A stretch of 64,000 nucleotides of DNA. Origin: Nematostella vectensis (lineage: Eukaryota; Cnidaria; Anthozoa; Actiniaria; Edwardsiidae). Positions 36,024 through 49,900 of the stretch are shown here, piece after piece (the stretch's first letter is position 1; each line of letters opens with the position of its first letter). The notes beneath the pieces were generated by a model. It was not told where the DNA came from and made no database searches. It was given only the letters and a program-made list of their open reading frames with translations. The stretch is from NCBI RefSeq assembly GCF_932526225.1, contig NC_064047.1, positions 6,385,501-6,449,500 of the forward strand. Reading direction: 5' to 3'. Made by a program: the position numbers and the translations under genes.

Positions 36024-39000
36024 ATGGATACGGAAAAAGAAAGTGAGGAAAACGTAGAAAAGGACGGCGAGATTTCACCAAATTCTGAAAGTGCGACAAT
36101 TGTTTGCTGCGAAGTCCGCGAGCGTCCCAGCCTAGGATGGGGCCGAGTAAGACCTGGATTCCTGCAGTTCCTGCACAACCCTCAATGGTTCACAGTGTTC
36201 TTATGCATGTTCATCCTGACCCAGGGCATCTTAATAAACGGCGTCACATCACTAGTCATCACGACCATTGAAAAGCGATTCTCGCTGAGCAGCCTCAAGG
36301 CGGGTGCGATCACAAGCACTAACGAGATCTCCGTGGCTATCATGGGGGTATACGTGAGCTATTTTGGCGCGCACGGACACAAACCGAGGTGGATTGGGAC
36401 GGCTGCGTTGCTAATAGCAACAGGTGGACTTCTGTTCTCCGTGCCTCATTACATCAGTGGTGAATATAAGGAGGGTGGGGTGGGTAGGACTGGGTTTTTC
36501 GGATGTTTAAATTCAAATAAGAGTAATACTACTCATTTGCTGTGTGATGGACAGCGCGCACCAAATTCGCTTCAGTTTGTTATTTTCATTGTGGCGCAGG
36601 TTCTGATTGGTGCGGGCGCCGCGCCGGTATTCACTTTAGGGACAGCTTTTATCGAGGAAAGCGTTAGCCAATCAGCCTCGCCGTTATATATCGGCGCAAT
36701 GTATACGACCGCTGCACTTGCGCCCGCGATCGGGTTCTTTATTGGGGGCGCTTTTTTGAACATGCACGTGGATTTAGTATCAGAAACTGGCCTAAAGCCT
36801 ACGGACCCTGAATGGGTTGGGGCCTGGTGGCTTGGTTTTCTTGTGTGCGGAGCAATGGCTCTTTTTACAGCCCTGCCACTGTGTGCCTATACAAAAACGT
36901 TCCCTCACGTTGCGGAAAGGAGAGCAACTGAACAAAGTCTCAAAAAGGGCGGTAAGACAGTAATAAAAAGCTCAGAGAACTTGGTTTCATCGAAGAAAAG
37001 GACATTGAAGAGGTTTCTGATCAAACTTGGACGGACTGTACGAAGCATGCTAAAAGCGATAAGGATTGTACTTAGTAACGCAACATTTATATTCGTCACG
37101 ATAGCGATGGCTCTTGAGAAAATGCTGATTTTCGGGTTTGGTGTTTTCTTTCCCAAACTAATCGAATCTCAGTTCGGAATTACTGCATCGCGATCAAGCA
37201 TATACACTGGGCTCGCGGTGGTGCCTGGGATAGCAGGAGGGACGTTAGTAGGAGGAATCGTGTCGGCTAAGTTGAATTCGGACCCTTCCCGGAATGCTAA
37301 GCTGGCTGTTGTGGTCACGTTAGTTGCTATGGCAGCGTCAGGGACGCTTGTGATTGGTTGCCCTGATGTGAATATTGCCAGGATTACGCAAAGGTAAAGC
37401 AGCATCAATGTACGTTAAATTATCTGATACCCCCCTATCTAATGAACGCCTCCTATTTAAAGTAAACGCCCCCCTTAGCTTACAAGTTTGTATTGAACGC
37501 CCCCCTTCCCTCCCCCGCTCCCTCCATCCCAGATTAAAAAACAAACGACACAGGAATAGAAATGCAAGCGACGTAGACATAGGAATGAACGCCCGCGGCG
37601 TTTATTAGATCATTAACAGCAAATAAACACATAAGTTCTCTGCTATCATCTGATCGTGTCAAAACTGATCATGTCACAGTCAGAAGACATTTTTTTGTTT
37701 CATTTTTCTTTTTCGCATGTCAGGGATCATTTTTGCAAACTCCTAAACTTCACCTACTTACCTTTTTATATTTTTTGTGGGGTATCGGAGGTGGAGGGGG
37801 GGAGGGTCTTGGGCGACCAAGAAGAGGAGGAAGGAGGTACGCCTAGCTACTTGCCAAGGACCTGTTTAAATGCCTATCTGCGTTTTCAAATGTTTTCTCG
37901 TAGGACGACCTTGGCCTTCAATCTGACAGCTTCATGTAATAGTCACTGCGCATGCGAGCCTGCGCTCTATAGCCCAGTTTGTGGTAGCGATGACAACATG
38001 TATTTCTCGGCTTGTTACGCAGGCTGTACGCAACAATCACAGGTAGGAACAAGTACTGATACGTGAGATACTCCATACATAGACCCCGTAGTAAGTGTTG
38101 ATGATAGGAGGGTACTAAATGTATAAATTTTATAGGAAAAAATGCTGGTACAGGGGATATTCTATACATAAATTTCAAAGGAACAGGTACTGTGATACGT
38201 GGGGTACTCCATACGCAAGAATTATTAGGAATTAAGTGCTGGTACTTGGTACCCCATGCATAAAGTCCATCTGACTTCAAGTGTAGATACGTGAGGTACT
38301 CCATGGGTTAAGTTAGAGATCAGCTTTGAAAGCAAACAATATAATGAACAATAGCAGGCGCATACACAGAGGGGTGCGCAGGGTGTGCGCGTGCACCCCC
38401 CTTGGAGGCCAAAAACAGGCGTGAACACAGGGGGGGGGGGGGGTGCGCAGGGTGTGCGCAGATATTTAGGTCTTCCCCCCCTCTGCCAATCCTGGGTACG
38501 CGCCCAACAATCAAATTTCGACGATTGTTTCAATCTTATTTCGTGAGTGGTTATTTTGAAGTATTTTTGCCATTAGACTGTTTTATTTTTTAGTTATAAA
38601 TAACAGCTATGAAATGGTTGATCGAATTCTTCATTGATGTCATCCTTAGCCTGGCATTTACACCAACTGCAGCTGTGTGGCTTCCGCTGACGGTACCGAG
38701 GGTTCGGCAGTAAGAGGGGCGTGCGAGAATCCTTGTAATAAGCTTGTCGTGTACCTCGTCTGCTTGTTTATTGTTCTGTTTCTCACATTCCTGCCGGAGA
38801 TACCTACCACAACGGTGTTACTAAGGTGAGAGATGAGTCAGACCGCATTTACTTATTTTAACCTCCCCTCCCTTCCCTCTCTTTGGTCTATCGGAGGAGA
38901 AGGGGACATGACAAAATAAAAAAAAAGGAAAGAAAAAACCTCCTCCCCATCCCCACGCTTTTCTTTCCCAGCGACTTACCATTTTATGTTCCTATTCTTG

Positions 39001-40274
39001 CGCGGTCAGTTTAGACGATCTATTCTCAGTTGTCAGCATTTAAGTAAAGGTCTGATTTCTCGAGATTTTATTCGGTAATTTTATTACTTACTCGTCAATT
39101 AAAAAAGGTCGGTCTCCTTTCTAGTTAATATTATTTGGTGAAAGTAAGAGTCAAATAGAGGGCACCACAAAGTGGGTGTGCCAGAGACTTTGTCCAGGTT
39201 TCTTTTTCTGAAATTTAGTGGTGCATTGAAGGAAAAGGGGTATGGGGTGGAATACTAAGTGTTCTATTATGGGGGTTAATCGTCCGCAAACACCATACAT
39301 AACTCTGTTAAACGGACATTTTCCAAAGTCGCGATTACAAATTTTTCAATCAAATATAGATTTAATATTCATTAAGGGAACATCGATATAACGGGAACCA
39401 CATATAACGTCCCACATGTAACATCCGTTACTCTATTAAAAAATACTCTTGATACCCAGGTACAACGTATAACCACAAATAACACAAAAACCATTTCGCA
39501 CCTTTTAGGTGCGTCCACGAACAAAACAAATCACCATATGTTTTGAGGGTCTGCTCCCGAGGAATCCAATTTTTTTCAGAGACCTTCTCAATTGACTAAA
39601 GATGTCGCAGTCACCGTTTTTCTCTTCTGGATACAAGTCATAAAGTTTACGAAGCCCCTTCGGTACACTCATCTTAAAATGACAAGCATCGTGCAGATTT
39701 CCCAAATAAGGAATATATTAGTTTCCTTAAATGGAAGTAACCGCGTTGAGCAAAAACGACAATTTTTGGCAGAATTTTCTTTATATGACAAAAGTTCTCT
39801 CTCATAGAAATGTCCTCTTTATAAAGGTGCGTCCACGAAAAGAATAAATTACACAAAAATTATCTCATAAAAATGTCCTCTTTATACAGGTGCGTCAACG
39901 ACCACCATAAGTCGCTAGCCCTAGGTCTCCAATGGCTCATCATTGGCATCGTCGGGAGAATACCTGGCCCAGTTCTCTTTGGCTATCTTATAGACGACGC
40001 CTGCCTGCTGTGGCAGCAAGACTGTGGTCAGCGGGGTAGCTGTGTAGGGTACTCAAACACGCACCTGAGCCGGCTCTCGGTGATTTCGGCCCTAACTATA
40101 AAGGTCCTGTCAGCTGTTTGCTTTTCGTTGGCCTGGTGGTTTTATAGACCTCAAAAAGGAGATACTACACAAGAAGAAGTGGCTTTAAATGTTTACCCTG
40201 CTTTCAGTGAGGTGGCGGTTTTACCAGTTCAAGAAACCAACGCTGTTGTAAAAGAAGAGAACTGTATCACCTGA
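36024..40274 (+). CDS. SLCO / organic anion transporting polypeptide (OATP)
   Basis: Exons 36024-37393, 37904-38042, 38650-38825 and 39890-40274 join with matching phases (2, 0, 2) to 689 aa, normal for the family. Exon 1 encodes a cytoplasmic N-terminus, helices 1 to about 8, the OATP signature DPEWVGAWWLGFL (261-273) and candidate glycosylation sites in NKSNTT (165-170). Exon 2 encodes the Kazal-like extracellular loop (CACEPALYSPVCGSDDNMYF, then a CYAGC motif). Exon 3 completes it with YTNCSC and enters helices 10-11. Exon 4 has the conserved KSLALGLQW and RIPGPVLFGYLIDDAC blocks and the last helix. OATPs carry bulky organic anions such as steroid conjugates, prostaglandins and thyroid hormones; the substrate here is unknown. 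AATAAA at 40694 fits the 3' end. Confidence 0.93.
38355..38503. mobile_element. MITE with CAGGCGC ends, copy 2
   Basis: Bounded by CAGGCGCATACACAG and CCAATCCTGGGTACGCGCC. It holds two direct copies of GGGTGCGCAGGGTGTGCGC and a G run near 38430. Located in SLCO intron 2. Confidence 0.6.
39500..39902. repeat. Duplicated splice-acceptor region of the last SLCO exon
   Basis: AG followed by GTGCGTC and ACGA occurs three times: near 39507, near 39825 and at the used acceptor 39889/39890. The last two lie in a direct repeat of about 65 bp (CTCATA(G/A)AAATGTCCTCTTTATA). A dispersed repeat (copy B, about 39510-39790) sits between the first and second. The true acceptor is set by frame and by OATP continuity. 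Confidence 0.6.
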
Positions 40275-40693
40275 GAAAGCGATCTTACCCTGAGAAGATT
40301 TTTAGATTCTGCAGGAGTGGATCCAGAATTTTATCAAAAGGGGTGGATTAGAGGGTATGGACCTAAGTATGATACTTTATTTGCTATTTTGTGCAAAAGA
40401 AATTGCCTCCTCTGCAGGCAACTCCGAATTAAAACGAAAAGAAAAAAACGGGTTACTTGTGGGGAAATTAAGGAAATGGGAGACTAAGGAGAAGTAGAGA
40501 GCAAAAGAGGGAAATGGGGCGAGGAAAAAAGGCTTCTACAGAGTGTAGACACTTCAGTTATTCTCAAGCTCATTGTAAAAAAAACGTTTTTTTTTTCATA
40601 CCTGATAAGGACTACAATTGGTTCCGATATTGTAGATGTTATAGTTCATTTGTGTGGTTTGCATTGTATGTAATGCATCCTTATATAAAAATC

Positions 40694-40699
40694 AATAAA
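40694..40699 (+). terminator. Polyadenylation signal of the SLCO gene
   Basis: AATAAA 420 bp after the stop codon and 210 bp before the start codon of the next gene on the same strand. The two genes are closely packed, so the Ig receptor promoter must overlap or closely follow the SLCO 3' UTR. Confidence 0.5.
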
Positions 40700-40909
40700 A
40701 TACGATAAATGAATAGAATAACATTAAGTAAAAAAAATTACTGGTTAGGAAGAGAAGGCGGAAATTGATTACAAAAGCTGTGAATTACCTCATATAATGT
40801 GATGAAAATAAGATCGGAAGGTTTTTCAAAAGTCACATTTCCTTGCGTGACGGAACGTGTAACAAGCACTCTATGTATAACAGTCTATCATAGAAACATA
40901 AAAATTGCC

Positions 40910-43900
40910 ATGGCTACTGATTTATTCGCTCAACATCAAGTAAAAGTAACCAGAGATCAGCGAGTAACAATATGCCCATCGAGTCACTCGTCGAGTTGCT
41001 ATTGCAGTCTGCTGCTGATAAAACTCGCTGTTTTGTCGCTTGTGCTTCTGCTACTTCCGCATCAAGGTAAAATACTGAGCTTTAATCACTGAGCTTTTAC
41101 TCCGACTACATAATTTTTCCTATTTGTTCAGCACTCCCGAATATTGGCTCATAGGAATGTGATAATGAAGTCCTGTAGTCGGGTGTGAGCCAGAACTTTG
41201 TTACGATAAATGATGCTTAACGGCAACTGACGTTGCTTTTTAACCAATATATCAGTCAATCTTGTTTTAAAAACTGTCGTTTTTCTAGCTCGCTCGGCCA
41301 TTTCCTTATTAGGCATTACATACCATATTTGGGAGTCCGCTTCAATCATTCTTTCGCTTTTTATCGCTCTAGATCTTTGTAAGTCGAGAATTTCCACGTA
41401 AACTTGCAGGAATTCGTGTTTACTACGATTTTGCTGGCAGCCATATTGGAAGTGGAGCCTAGTCCCAAACGTTTTGGAATATCACCGGTCTCCCGCGCGC
41501 TCGCCCCAGGCTCTTTTACACCATTAAGAAAAACTTCAGCCATTGATTGATTTTATTAGTGCAGCATGTTTTACTATCGGGAAATATTATGGGACCCATC
41601 GTCTGTTTCTGGTATCAAAGAAGGCGATTTTGAAATAACCTTTAGGCGGCCTTATGAATTCCTGCACCATGTACAAGCCTAACAGTAAAAAGTCGCCAAA
41701 ATGTATCTAGATATGAATTGTTTAAACACGAGGTTCCGGTATAAAAGGCGAACCCCAACAGTTCGCGGGGGGTCTCAGTGTCACTCAACCACCTAGAGTG
41801 AAAAGCTCCCGGAGAACTTCCATAAAAATTTCAAATCGCCACCATTACCATTGCTTTTTCTAACTACGCCTGTCTACGAGTTTGAGCTTTCACATACTTC
41901 AAAAGCCGATAAAAAGGTAAGAAAAACACTTTTCTTGCAATTTATTTCTTTACCAAAAAGCTTATAATTCAATTTTATTTTTAGTGGCAAAAAACGATGA
42001 AACGATGGGGGAAACGTGACACGATTCATGGCGTGCCTTGCAGCAAGTGGCCTTAAAATAATGTAGAACCGGTAAAGATGCCGTAAATTTCTTCTTTGTA
42101 TCTTTGCATTATAGTACCAGGAATATCCTACCTTTAATGAGTAAGCAAAACGAGACATTTTGAGCATTAAACCTCGCTCGCATTAAAAACTCGCTTCCAT
42201 TCGAAACCTCCCACTCGCACAACAAAATCGTTCTTTTCGCTTAGCTTTGAAAATATTATTTTGGGTCTCTCTAATATTTTATGGATGTAACAACATTCTT
42301 AGCTATATTTTTTGAGATAGATGGCTTTAAAAATGTGTCTGAAATAAGAAGCGAAATAAAGTTTTCAAAAGAACTAAGCTTAATTCTACTCTTATTTAAC
42401 TTAACTTTTAAGTTATATTTAATGCATATGGTCAAAGTGTAATTCTTATTACGGCAGGGCAATAAATATTACCTCAAAACAAAAGAGACCAGCCGTATTA
42501 TAAACTGTAATTTGATTAATTAATTGTCTAGTTTTAAGTTAATGCATCTGTTGTATAGCTACAACCTAGTCTATATATGTATTTGATTTTTAATAATATA
42601 AGTAAAGTCCATTGAAAATAATGTTGTAAACAGTATTCTGCTAGTTTGAATATTTTGTAATAAAAGATTGACTTATTAAAATTTGGAGTTTGGTACAAGT
42701 TGATTGAGACTCCTCTGCTGCTCAATGAGGGGCTTCTATAGCCATTAGCTGGACAAGGTTTTGAAGCAGAAACACTCTCAGACCCTGGCCTATCCAAAAA
42801 GGCATATATGGTCCATCCCACTATAGCTGAAACCAAACTTTACCTGGAGTAGAGCAAGCCACCCCATGCCTTTAGATTCACTTTAGATCACCCACATTGT
42901 GCTTAGTATCCAAATACAGATATGTATCAATGTTGATAAAGTATTTTTACTTTGCATTCTTTACATGATTTTGAATACAGAATACAAGAATTCAATGAAG
43001 GTCTCGGCGGTTGCCATGGCATTGCATTCTGTCGAAGACCGGCATTGTATTCTTTATTGTGTCCAGGCCCCGACCGAGCTCATTGGACCGACCGTTTGTC
43101 AGCACCCTGAAAGAACGATAAATTTCGACTTTGCATCGAAAAATTACAGGGAAATTCTGGCCTTTTGGGTTATTATCTTCAAAAGATGTGTTTAGAAATT
43201 ATTCTTCTATGGCATACAGGATTTTGAAGGGAAAAGTTGTCCGATTTCTGCCGAAAAAGTTGCCTCGAAGAGCCGAAGGCTGTTGTATTTCCTTACGAGT
43301 GGGGATGAGGTGAACCGAGATGAGGGAGGAAAATCGCCTAAACGGTTATGAATCACGGCTAAAACGGAACCAGATCAATCTACGACAACAACTTCAATAA
43401 TTTGGTTTTATAACAGATATCTTTACTTTGTGTACCGAATATAATATTCGATACACGAACATTTCTTCTGGTTTTCCCGTGTTTAGGCGGGAAATTTTAA
43501 ACCCGTTGGAAAGACGACTTTTGGGTGATGTGTGATTGAATAAACTGGATGTATTGATCGTTTTACTCGTTAAATTACATTTTATTTCCATTTAACGATA
43601 TTCTTCGAATTTTAGTTACGCTCCCTCATTTCTTGCTTCTGACCCGCCATTTTGAATTTTAAAATAGATGCCATTTTTTGTGGCAGAGCTAAGCCTTTTA
43701 TACCGGAACCTCGTGTTTAAAATGTTTGTATAACACCTACAACAAAGCAACGCATACCTCTATTATCGGAGAGGAGGTGTGCAAAATGGTTTTTATTTCA
43801 AGATTATGCCGGATAGAAAAGTTTTAATTCATACGTTTTTGTAAGCGAGAGGATCAAACTCGCAAAAGTTCCATTTTCAAGATTTCACAGAAGCACAAAA

Positions 43901-46900
43901 ATAATTTATTTCCCGCAGCAAAAAGGACTAATGACCTTCAGACCTCTCAGTCTATCAATAAAAACACACTAAAAGTATACAGTGATAAGTCTCTAAGTCT
44001 CCAAATAAGTCTCCAAAAATATCATCGGAGAGGAAAAATCAATCAATTTCGGAAGATGTGTAAACAAAGCTTCAAGCGTGCGGAAAATCAAATCTGAAAA
44101 AAAAATATAAATACTTGCCGTAGTTCCATTGCATAGATAGATTAATTATAGCTGAATACACAACTTTTTTTTATCGTTAATTACAAAGGCATTATTCCAA
44201 CCTCGAAAAGAAAGTAGATTCTTCAGCTCCATCGCGGTCATTTAGACCCATATACCTTTTATGTCACATCGATTTTCATTAAAAAGTATGGAATCGACCA
44301 CTAAATAACACACTAAGCCCAAGAAAGACAACGAAGCGAGGATTCACGATCCATTCTCATTCACAAACTGGCATGGTTTGAATTTGGTTGTCCGATTCCC
44401 GCCAAAAACATCATACACAGGGTTCCCAACACAGATATAGGAAAAGGTGGAAAATACGGGCGGTATTTTATAGAAAGCGCCCTTTCATATTTTTATAAGG
44501 TAAATTATATATGAGATAATCATATTGGGGACTCAAAAGGGAGGCATTTGTTTAATTAATGTTTACGACGGCACATACTATTCCCCTAAAGCACCAGGAA
44601 GCCCAATACATTGAAGGAATGAAATATACCTTAAAAAGTTTTATACAACCAAGAATTACTTTTTGTGAATATTTCACGGGTAACCGCTAGTATTATATAA
44701 CATTTAACTTTCCTCGTTTATTATTAGTTTTCGTTACAGGTGATCTTATTTCTGTGGACAAATACGTTGGCGAAGATGCAAGGTTCACATGGCAGTCAAA
44801 CAATCATCTTGAATTTAAATTTGGTATATCTAATGCTGGACAAGATGATATTGTAATGGGTAGCGTACTGATAGCGTGGGCTAGGGGCAGTTTTGGATCT
44901 TATTCTAACGCCACAGGGCCCTACCAAGGCCGACTGTATTTTTATGGAGATCCCAGGCCTAGTGTTGATTCTAAGCATTTTGAGATCAAGAGAGTATCAG
45001 CCCAAGATGAAAAAGTCTACTTGGTGGCCATCATGGATCCTACAAGCTATCGTTTTACTGCATTAAGAGTCTGGAACCTTAAAATAAGAGGTAAACCTCT
45101 GATAATTTGTACATTTCAAAATAGGATTGTTCGTATGAGGGTTTTATTACTCCATGCAACTTAGCCTTGACAACTTAAGCACGGTTATGACTCCCTACCC
45201 CCATTTACCCTTTTGGCCCCTCAATTTTATCTTATTTCGAGATGCCTGCTGTAGACTGAAGTTATAACGATTAATGAATTCACCAGGCTTTTTAATGGCG
45301 GTAATTGACGTGTTCTACGTTCCAGGCCATATTCTAGATGGACACTCGAGTGTCGTTGCTACAGGATGGACACGGGAACTTCCTGACAATTCCTTATCCT
45401 TTTTTGAACGAGGCAAAATCTTGATACGCTGAATTTTTTGACAACGCATAAAACCTTTGCGCGCGCCCTTTAAGTAGACACCTAGCGATTGTACGCCCAG
45501 ATATTTACAAGAGGGCAGGATGGTGCGGCTTGTATTTTAAAAAATTCTATTCTGTAGGTTTTGATGGCCCGGATTACCAGCCGACGTGTAAACCTGAGTT
45601 ACTTATGAATACTTATGGATTTGTGCTTTGCTGATCGGGATCCGTAGCACACCCCAAAATATTGAATTTAGAGACAATTTGAAAACTGTGTGTGTGATGG
45701 GGGACACGCCTCACTGCCAATTTACATAAAAAGTGGGGATGAGTCATGGGCCTCATGATGGTTACGAACAAGGTGATGGGCTCATATCATACATAGTCCC
45801 ACAGATAGTTCCCTTTTATGTCTTGGGCATATTAGTCCTTTGCGCAAATACTGTTACCCAAAGTGCACATATCAAACATATTCCCCAAGGATAGTGTTCT
45901 TCGTACGTATTGCCTTAAATGGGCATTGATGCCAATATTTAGAAGAGCTAAAGTTTTCCCGCTCCCTGATCGACAGAAAATATGGTGAAAAATACCGATT
46001 CCTGCCATTTTGAGACTCGCGATAAGAATCTGTAAAGAAAAACGTGATCGCTTGGTCGAATTTATCTCACTAACCTTGAAGAGACCTTAGACTCAGGCCT
46101 CCAAGAGATTGACCGGGCGGATTTAAAGGTCACCCTAATATCGATATGGTAATTTATGGGAGAACGCATGAGCACATACTAGGCTTGTGATGCTAACGAA
46201 ATAATTATTTCGATAAATCTTTATATCGTTTTGCTTCAGGCGCCCCATCATTCATTTCGTCTCTGAGAAGCTTCTATCACGTGACTGAAAACACAAACAT
46301 CAGTGTCACGTGTTTAGCGAGCGGTCGCCCAGCTCCTAACGTCACGTGGTACACAAAGACTTCAAGGTACCAACTGGCTAATGGGATAGGAAGTGCTACG
46401 CTGAGTTTATCAAAGATCCAGCGAAATCAGTCAGGAGTGTACGAATGTCGGGCCATCAATGATGTGAGAAGGCCACCCATCACCACTAAGATCACTATCA
46501 ACGTGCAATGTGAGTGTCATGGTATCCCTGTGTTAAGGTTTACATATATGGTCATGCATACTTAACCATGTTCTAGTAGTCCGTCATCTTGGATTCGTTG
46601 TTCTTAAGCCAAAAGCTCCAGCCAATCTGAGTCCTTGTTGCCTTGTATTATTTCGATCGTCAGACAAACCAGAGATGCTCGACTCCACCCAAAATACCTC
46701 CTCTTGGAATGGTCGACTCCTGAGCCTGCAGTGCACAGCCAGAGGTTCACCTTACCCATACATCACGTGGTACAAGCCTGATGGACAGCTTATCAAAGTA
46801 GGAGCCTGTTCAATCAAGGACGGCAGCCTGCTGCAGATACGCACAACTCAATACACAGGGGACTATGGAGAGTACAAATGTCGCGCCTCAAATCTAATAG

Positions 46901-49900
46901 GGTCAGCGGAGGCTGTGATCCACGTGATGCAGTGGCGTGAGTATCGAGATAAATAAAATAAAATTGAGTATCGAGTAAATTGAGTAAAGGCCCAGATTGG
47001 TAGATCTGGTACAGTGGCATGAGTATTGAGATATATAAGGCACACCATGATTGGTAGATCTACTACAGTGGCGTGAGTCTTGAAATATAATAAGGCACAC
47101 CATGATTGGTAGATCTACTACAGTGGCGTGAGTATCGAGATATATAAGGCACACCATGATTGGTAGATCTACTACATTGGCGTTAGTATAGAGATATATA
47201 AGCCACACCATGATTGGTAGATCTACTACAGTGGCGTAAGTATTGAAATATAATAAGGGGCACCATGATTGATAGATCTACTACAGTGGCGTAAGTATTG
47301 AGATATATAAGGCACATCATGATTGATAGATCTACTACAGTGGCGTTAGTATTGAGATATATAAGGCACACCATGATTGGTAGATCCACTACATTGGCGT
47401 TAGTATAGAGATATATAAGGCACACCATGATTGGTAGATCTACTACAGTGGCGTGAGTATCGAGATATAAGGCGTACCATGGTTGGTAGATCCACTACAG
47501 TGGGTCAGCACAATGATGCGAATATTGGTCCTATATCATTATACAGCTCTATTATTCTTATTTGCCGACAGTGATTCCTGGTCCTCCCGTAGTCATGGTA
47601 ACGGATGTCAAAGCCTCGTCAATCAATGTCAAATGGAGCCCTCCTACATCTAATGGCGGCAGCCCTGTCATCGACTATAAGATGAAAGTCGACAAAGTAA
47701 ATCTTGCCCGTGAGGGGATGGCAGGGGGATCGGTTGTCATGGTTGGTCTGACGAGAGACACTGAATACACTGTGAAAGTGTTCGCTCGGAACGTGGTCGG
47801 TTATGGCGAGGCTGGCACGATTACTATCCGAACAAAACGACAAGGTGAGATTATAAAAGGGAGCTCGTCTATCCTTGAACGATATCACCTCGTCCCAAAC
47901 CATCTCAGTATCACTACTCACTTCGCCTAACTTCGCCGCATATGCATTTTTTTCGTAGGCCCGCCAAGTTCGCCAGAGTTGAATATTAAAGCAAATGCAA
48001 CAACGGGCTCAAAGATCACCCTAGAATGGAGCAAGCCAGACGATAATGGTGGCGTTATTCAGTTTTACTCCTTGTACTGCCAGGTAACTTTCCCTGACGG
48101 ACACTCATCAGGCTGGAAGACGCTAGCCAACATGACAGACTCCTGCGTACTGCACTATACATACGAGGGTACGAGTCCAGGAAGGACTTACAGATTCCTG
48201 GTAACAGCTACCAACCAGTACGGGGAGAGCGTGAGGGATTACGCTCAAGCGAGGGAGGTGCTTGCCTGGGAGCCAGGTAATCAAGTAGAGTTCTTATGCA
48301 TTGCAGGCGCCTACACAGGGGGGTACACAGGGGGTGCGCAGGTTGTGCGCGCACCTCCATTGGCGGCCAAAAGATTGGGTCATTTCTTATAATGGAATCT
48401 TAAAATACTATGCTTTTTCCATATGATTCATGTCTGTGCACCCCTCCCCCCCCCCCCCACAGCCAATCCTGGATACGCGCCTGCATTGTACTTGCTCATA
48501 GTGTAAAAACATGTACTTGCTCGTAGTGGAAAACGTTTACAGAAGGAACTGTTTGTCTTTCTGTACTAACATATTGACTATGACTGTGATATATACATTT
48601 TGAGTTAATGAAAATGGAGTAAAACCGGTATTTATCATACCTGCTTGTGTTTCCAAACATGTACAAAGGAACTTTCTATTGTCATTAAACACTTTGCTCA
48701 TCTCCAGGTGCTAAGAACGAATCAGAACCATTCGTCAGAGGCTGTGAATCTTGTGAGTAATACCTCGTGAAATTTATTTTACTGTTTTATATCTGCTACC
48801 GATTGTTCTATTTGTACTGCTTCTGATTTGCGTGACATATCTTGTGTTACAGTGTCACACAGATACGTCTGTCGTTGAGTTGCGTGTCTTGTCCCGTCGC
48901 AAACCTGCTATCACGTACCACGCCCCTATGAATAAATCATACTATGTACTTATTTTCTTGTAGGCGTGTTTGTTACGGCCGCTTGTTCGACAATCATTGC
49001 TGTTCTCCTGGTTTCAAATCTGATATCTTTGGTCTACATATACCGAAAAGGTTTATTGAGACTAAATTTATTGGCAAAACGTATGCTTTCGGTGAATAAC
49101 ATCAACCTTTTCTTTCATCAACAGGTAGATCCAAGCAGGAGTCCAGGTATGCTACGTGACCCAACGTCAGATCATACTAATTAAAATTTGAATTCCAATC
49201 CTGATTTTGTAGTTTAGTGACTATTACATTTCTTTCCATTGTGATTTCATGTCTAATTTGTTTTTCCATCGCACCTTTCTAATGATGTAACATGCATGTC
49301 TGGTGTTTTAAAGGCTTCCGCAAGGAGCACGGGATAACGCGGTAGACTATGAGGTGAGCCTACCAACCGTTATACCATCTTTCCACGACCTTTCTTAATT
49401 ATAGCTTTTAAGTTAAAACAGCTAGAATGCGCAACAAAACAGCAACACTTTCCTCACGTCTCCCCCCGATTAATATTGGTTAGAGGCGATTTTTCAGCTC
49501 AAAACACAACCAGTCGCTAGGTGATCATTTGCCCTCCCTTTAGTTTTGTGTAGACAGGAAAATACTGTTATAACAGTGCCGTAGAAGGCCTCGAAATATT
49601 GTTGGGGCATAACACAAAAACATTAAGAAAATATTTGGGGGCACAACCACGCCCCTACTGGTCATTTTCTTATAACTTTTGAAAATATTTGGGGGGCACG
49701 TGCCCCTAGTGCCCCACCCCCTGCTACGCCCTGTATAAAGTAGAAAGGGTGCAGGGTCGTAGTAGGTGGTGCGCCACTGTAGGCGGGTGTGGCCCTCCCA
49801 ATATTTTATAAAATTAGAAGGAAATGACCAATAGGAGCGTGGCTTTGCCCCCCCCCCCCCCCCCAGTATTTTCTAAATGAAGATATACAGGAGCAAGCGG

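Noticed and set aside
42899..43195. 98-codon frame inside the 2-kb element as a transposase remnant
   Set aside because: No catalytic or DNA-binding motif visible; left as non-autonomous.
47183..47428. Minus-strand frames reading VCLIYL repeats
   Set aside because: Antisense of the 54-bp splice-donor minisatellite; no independent support.
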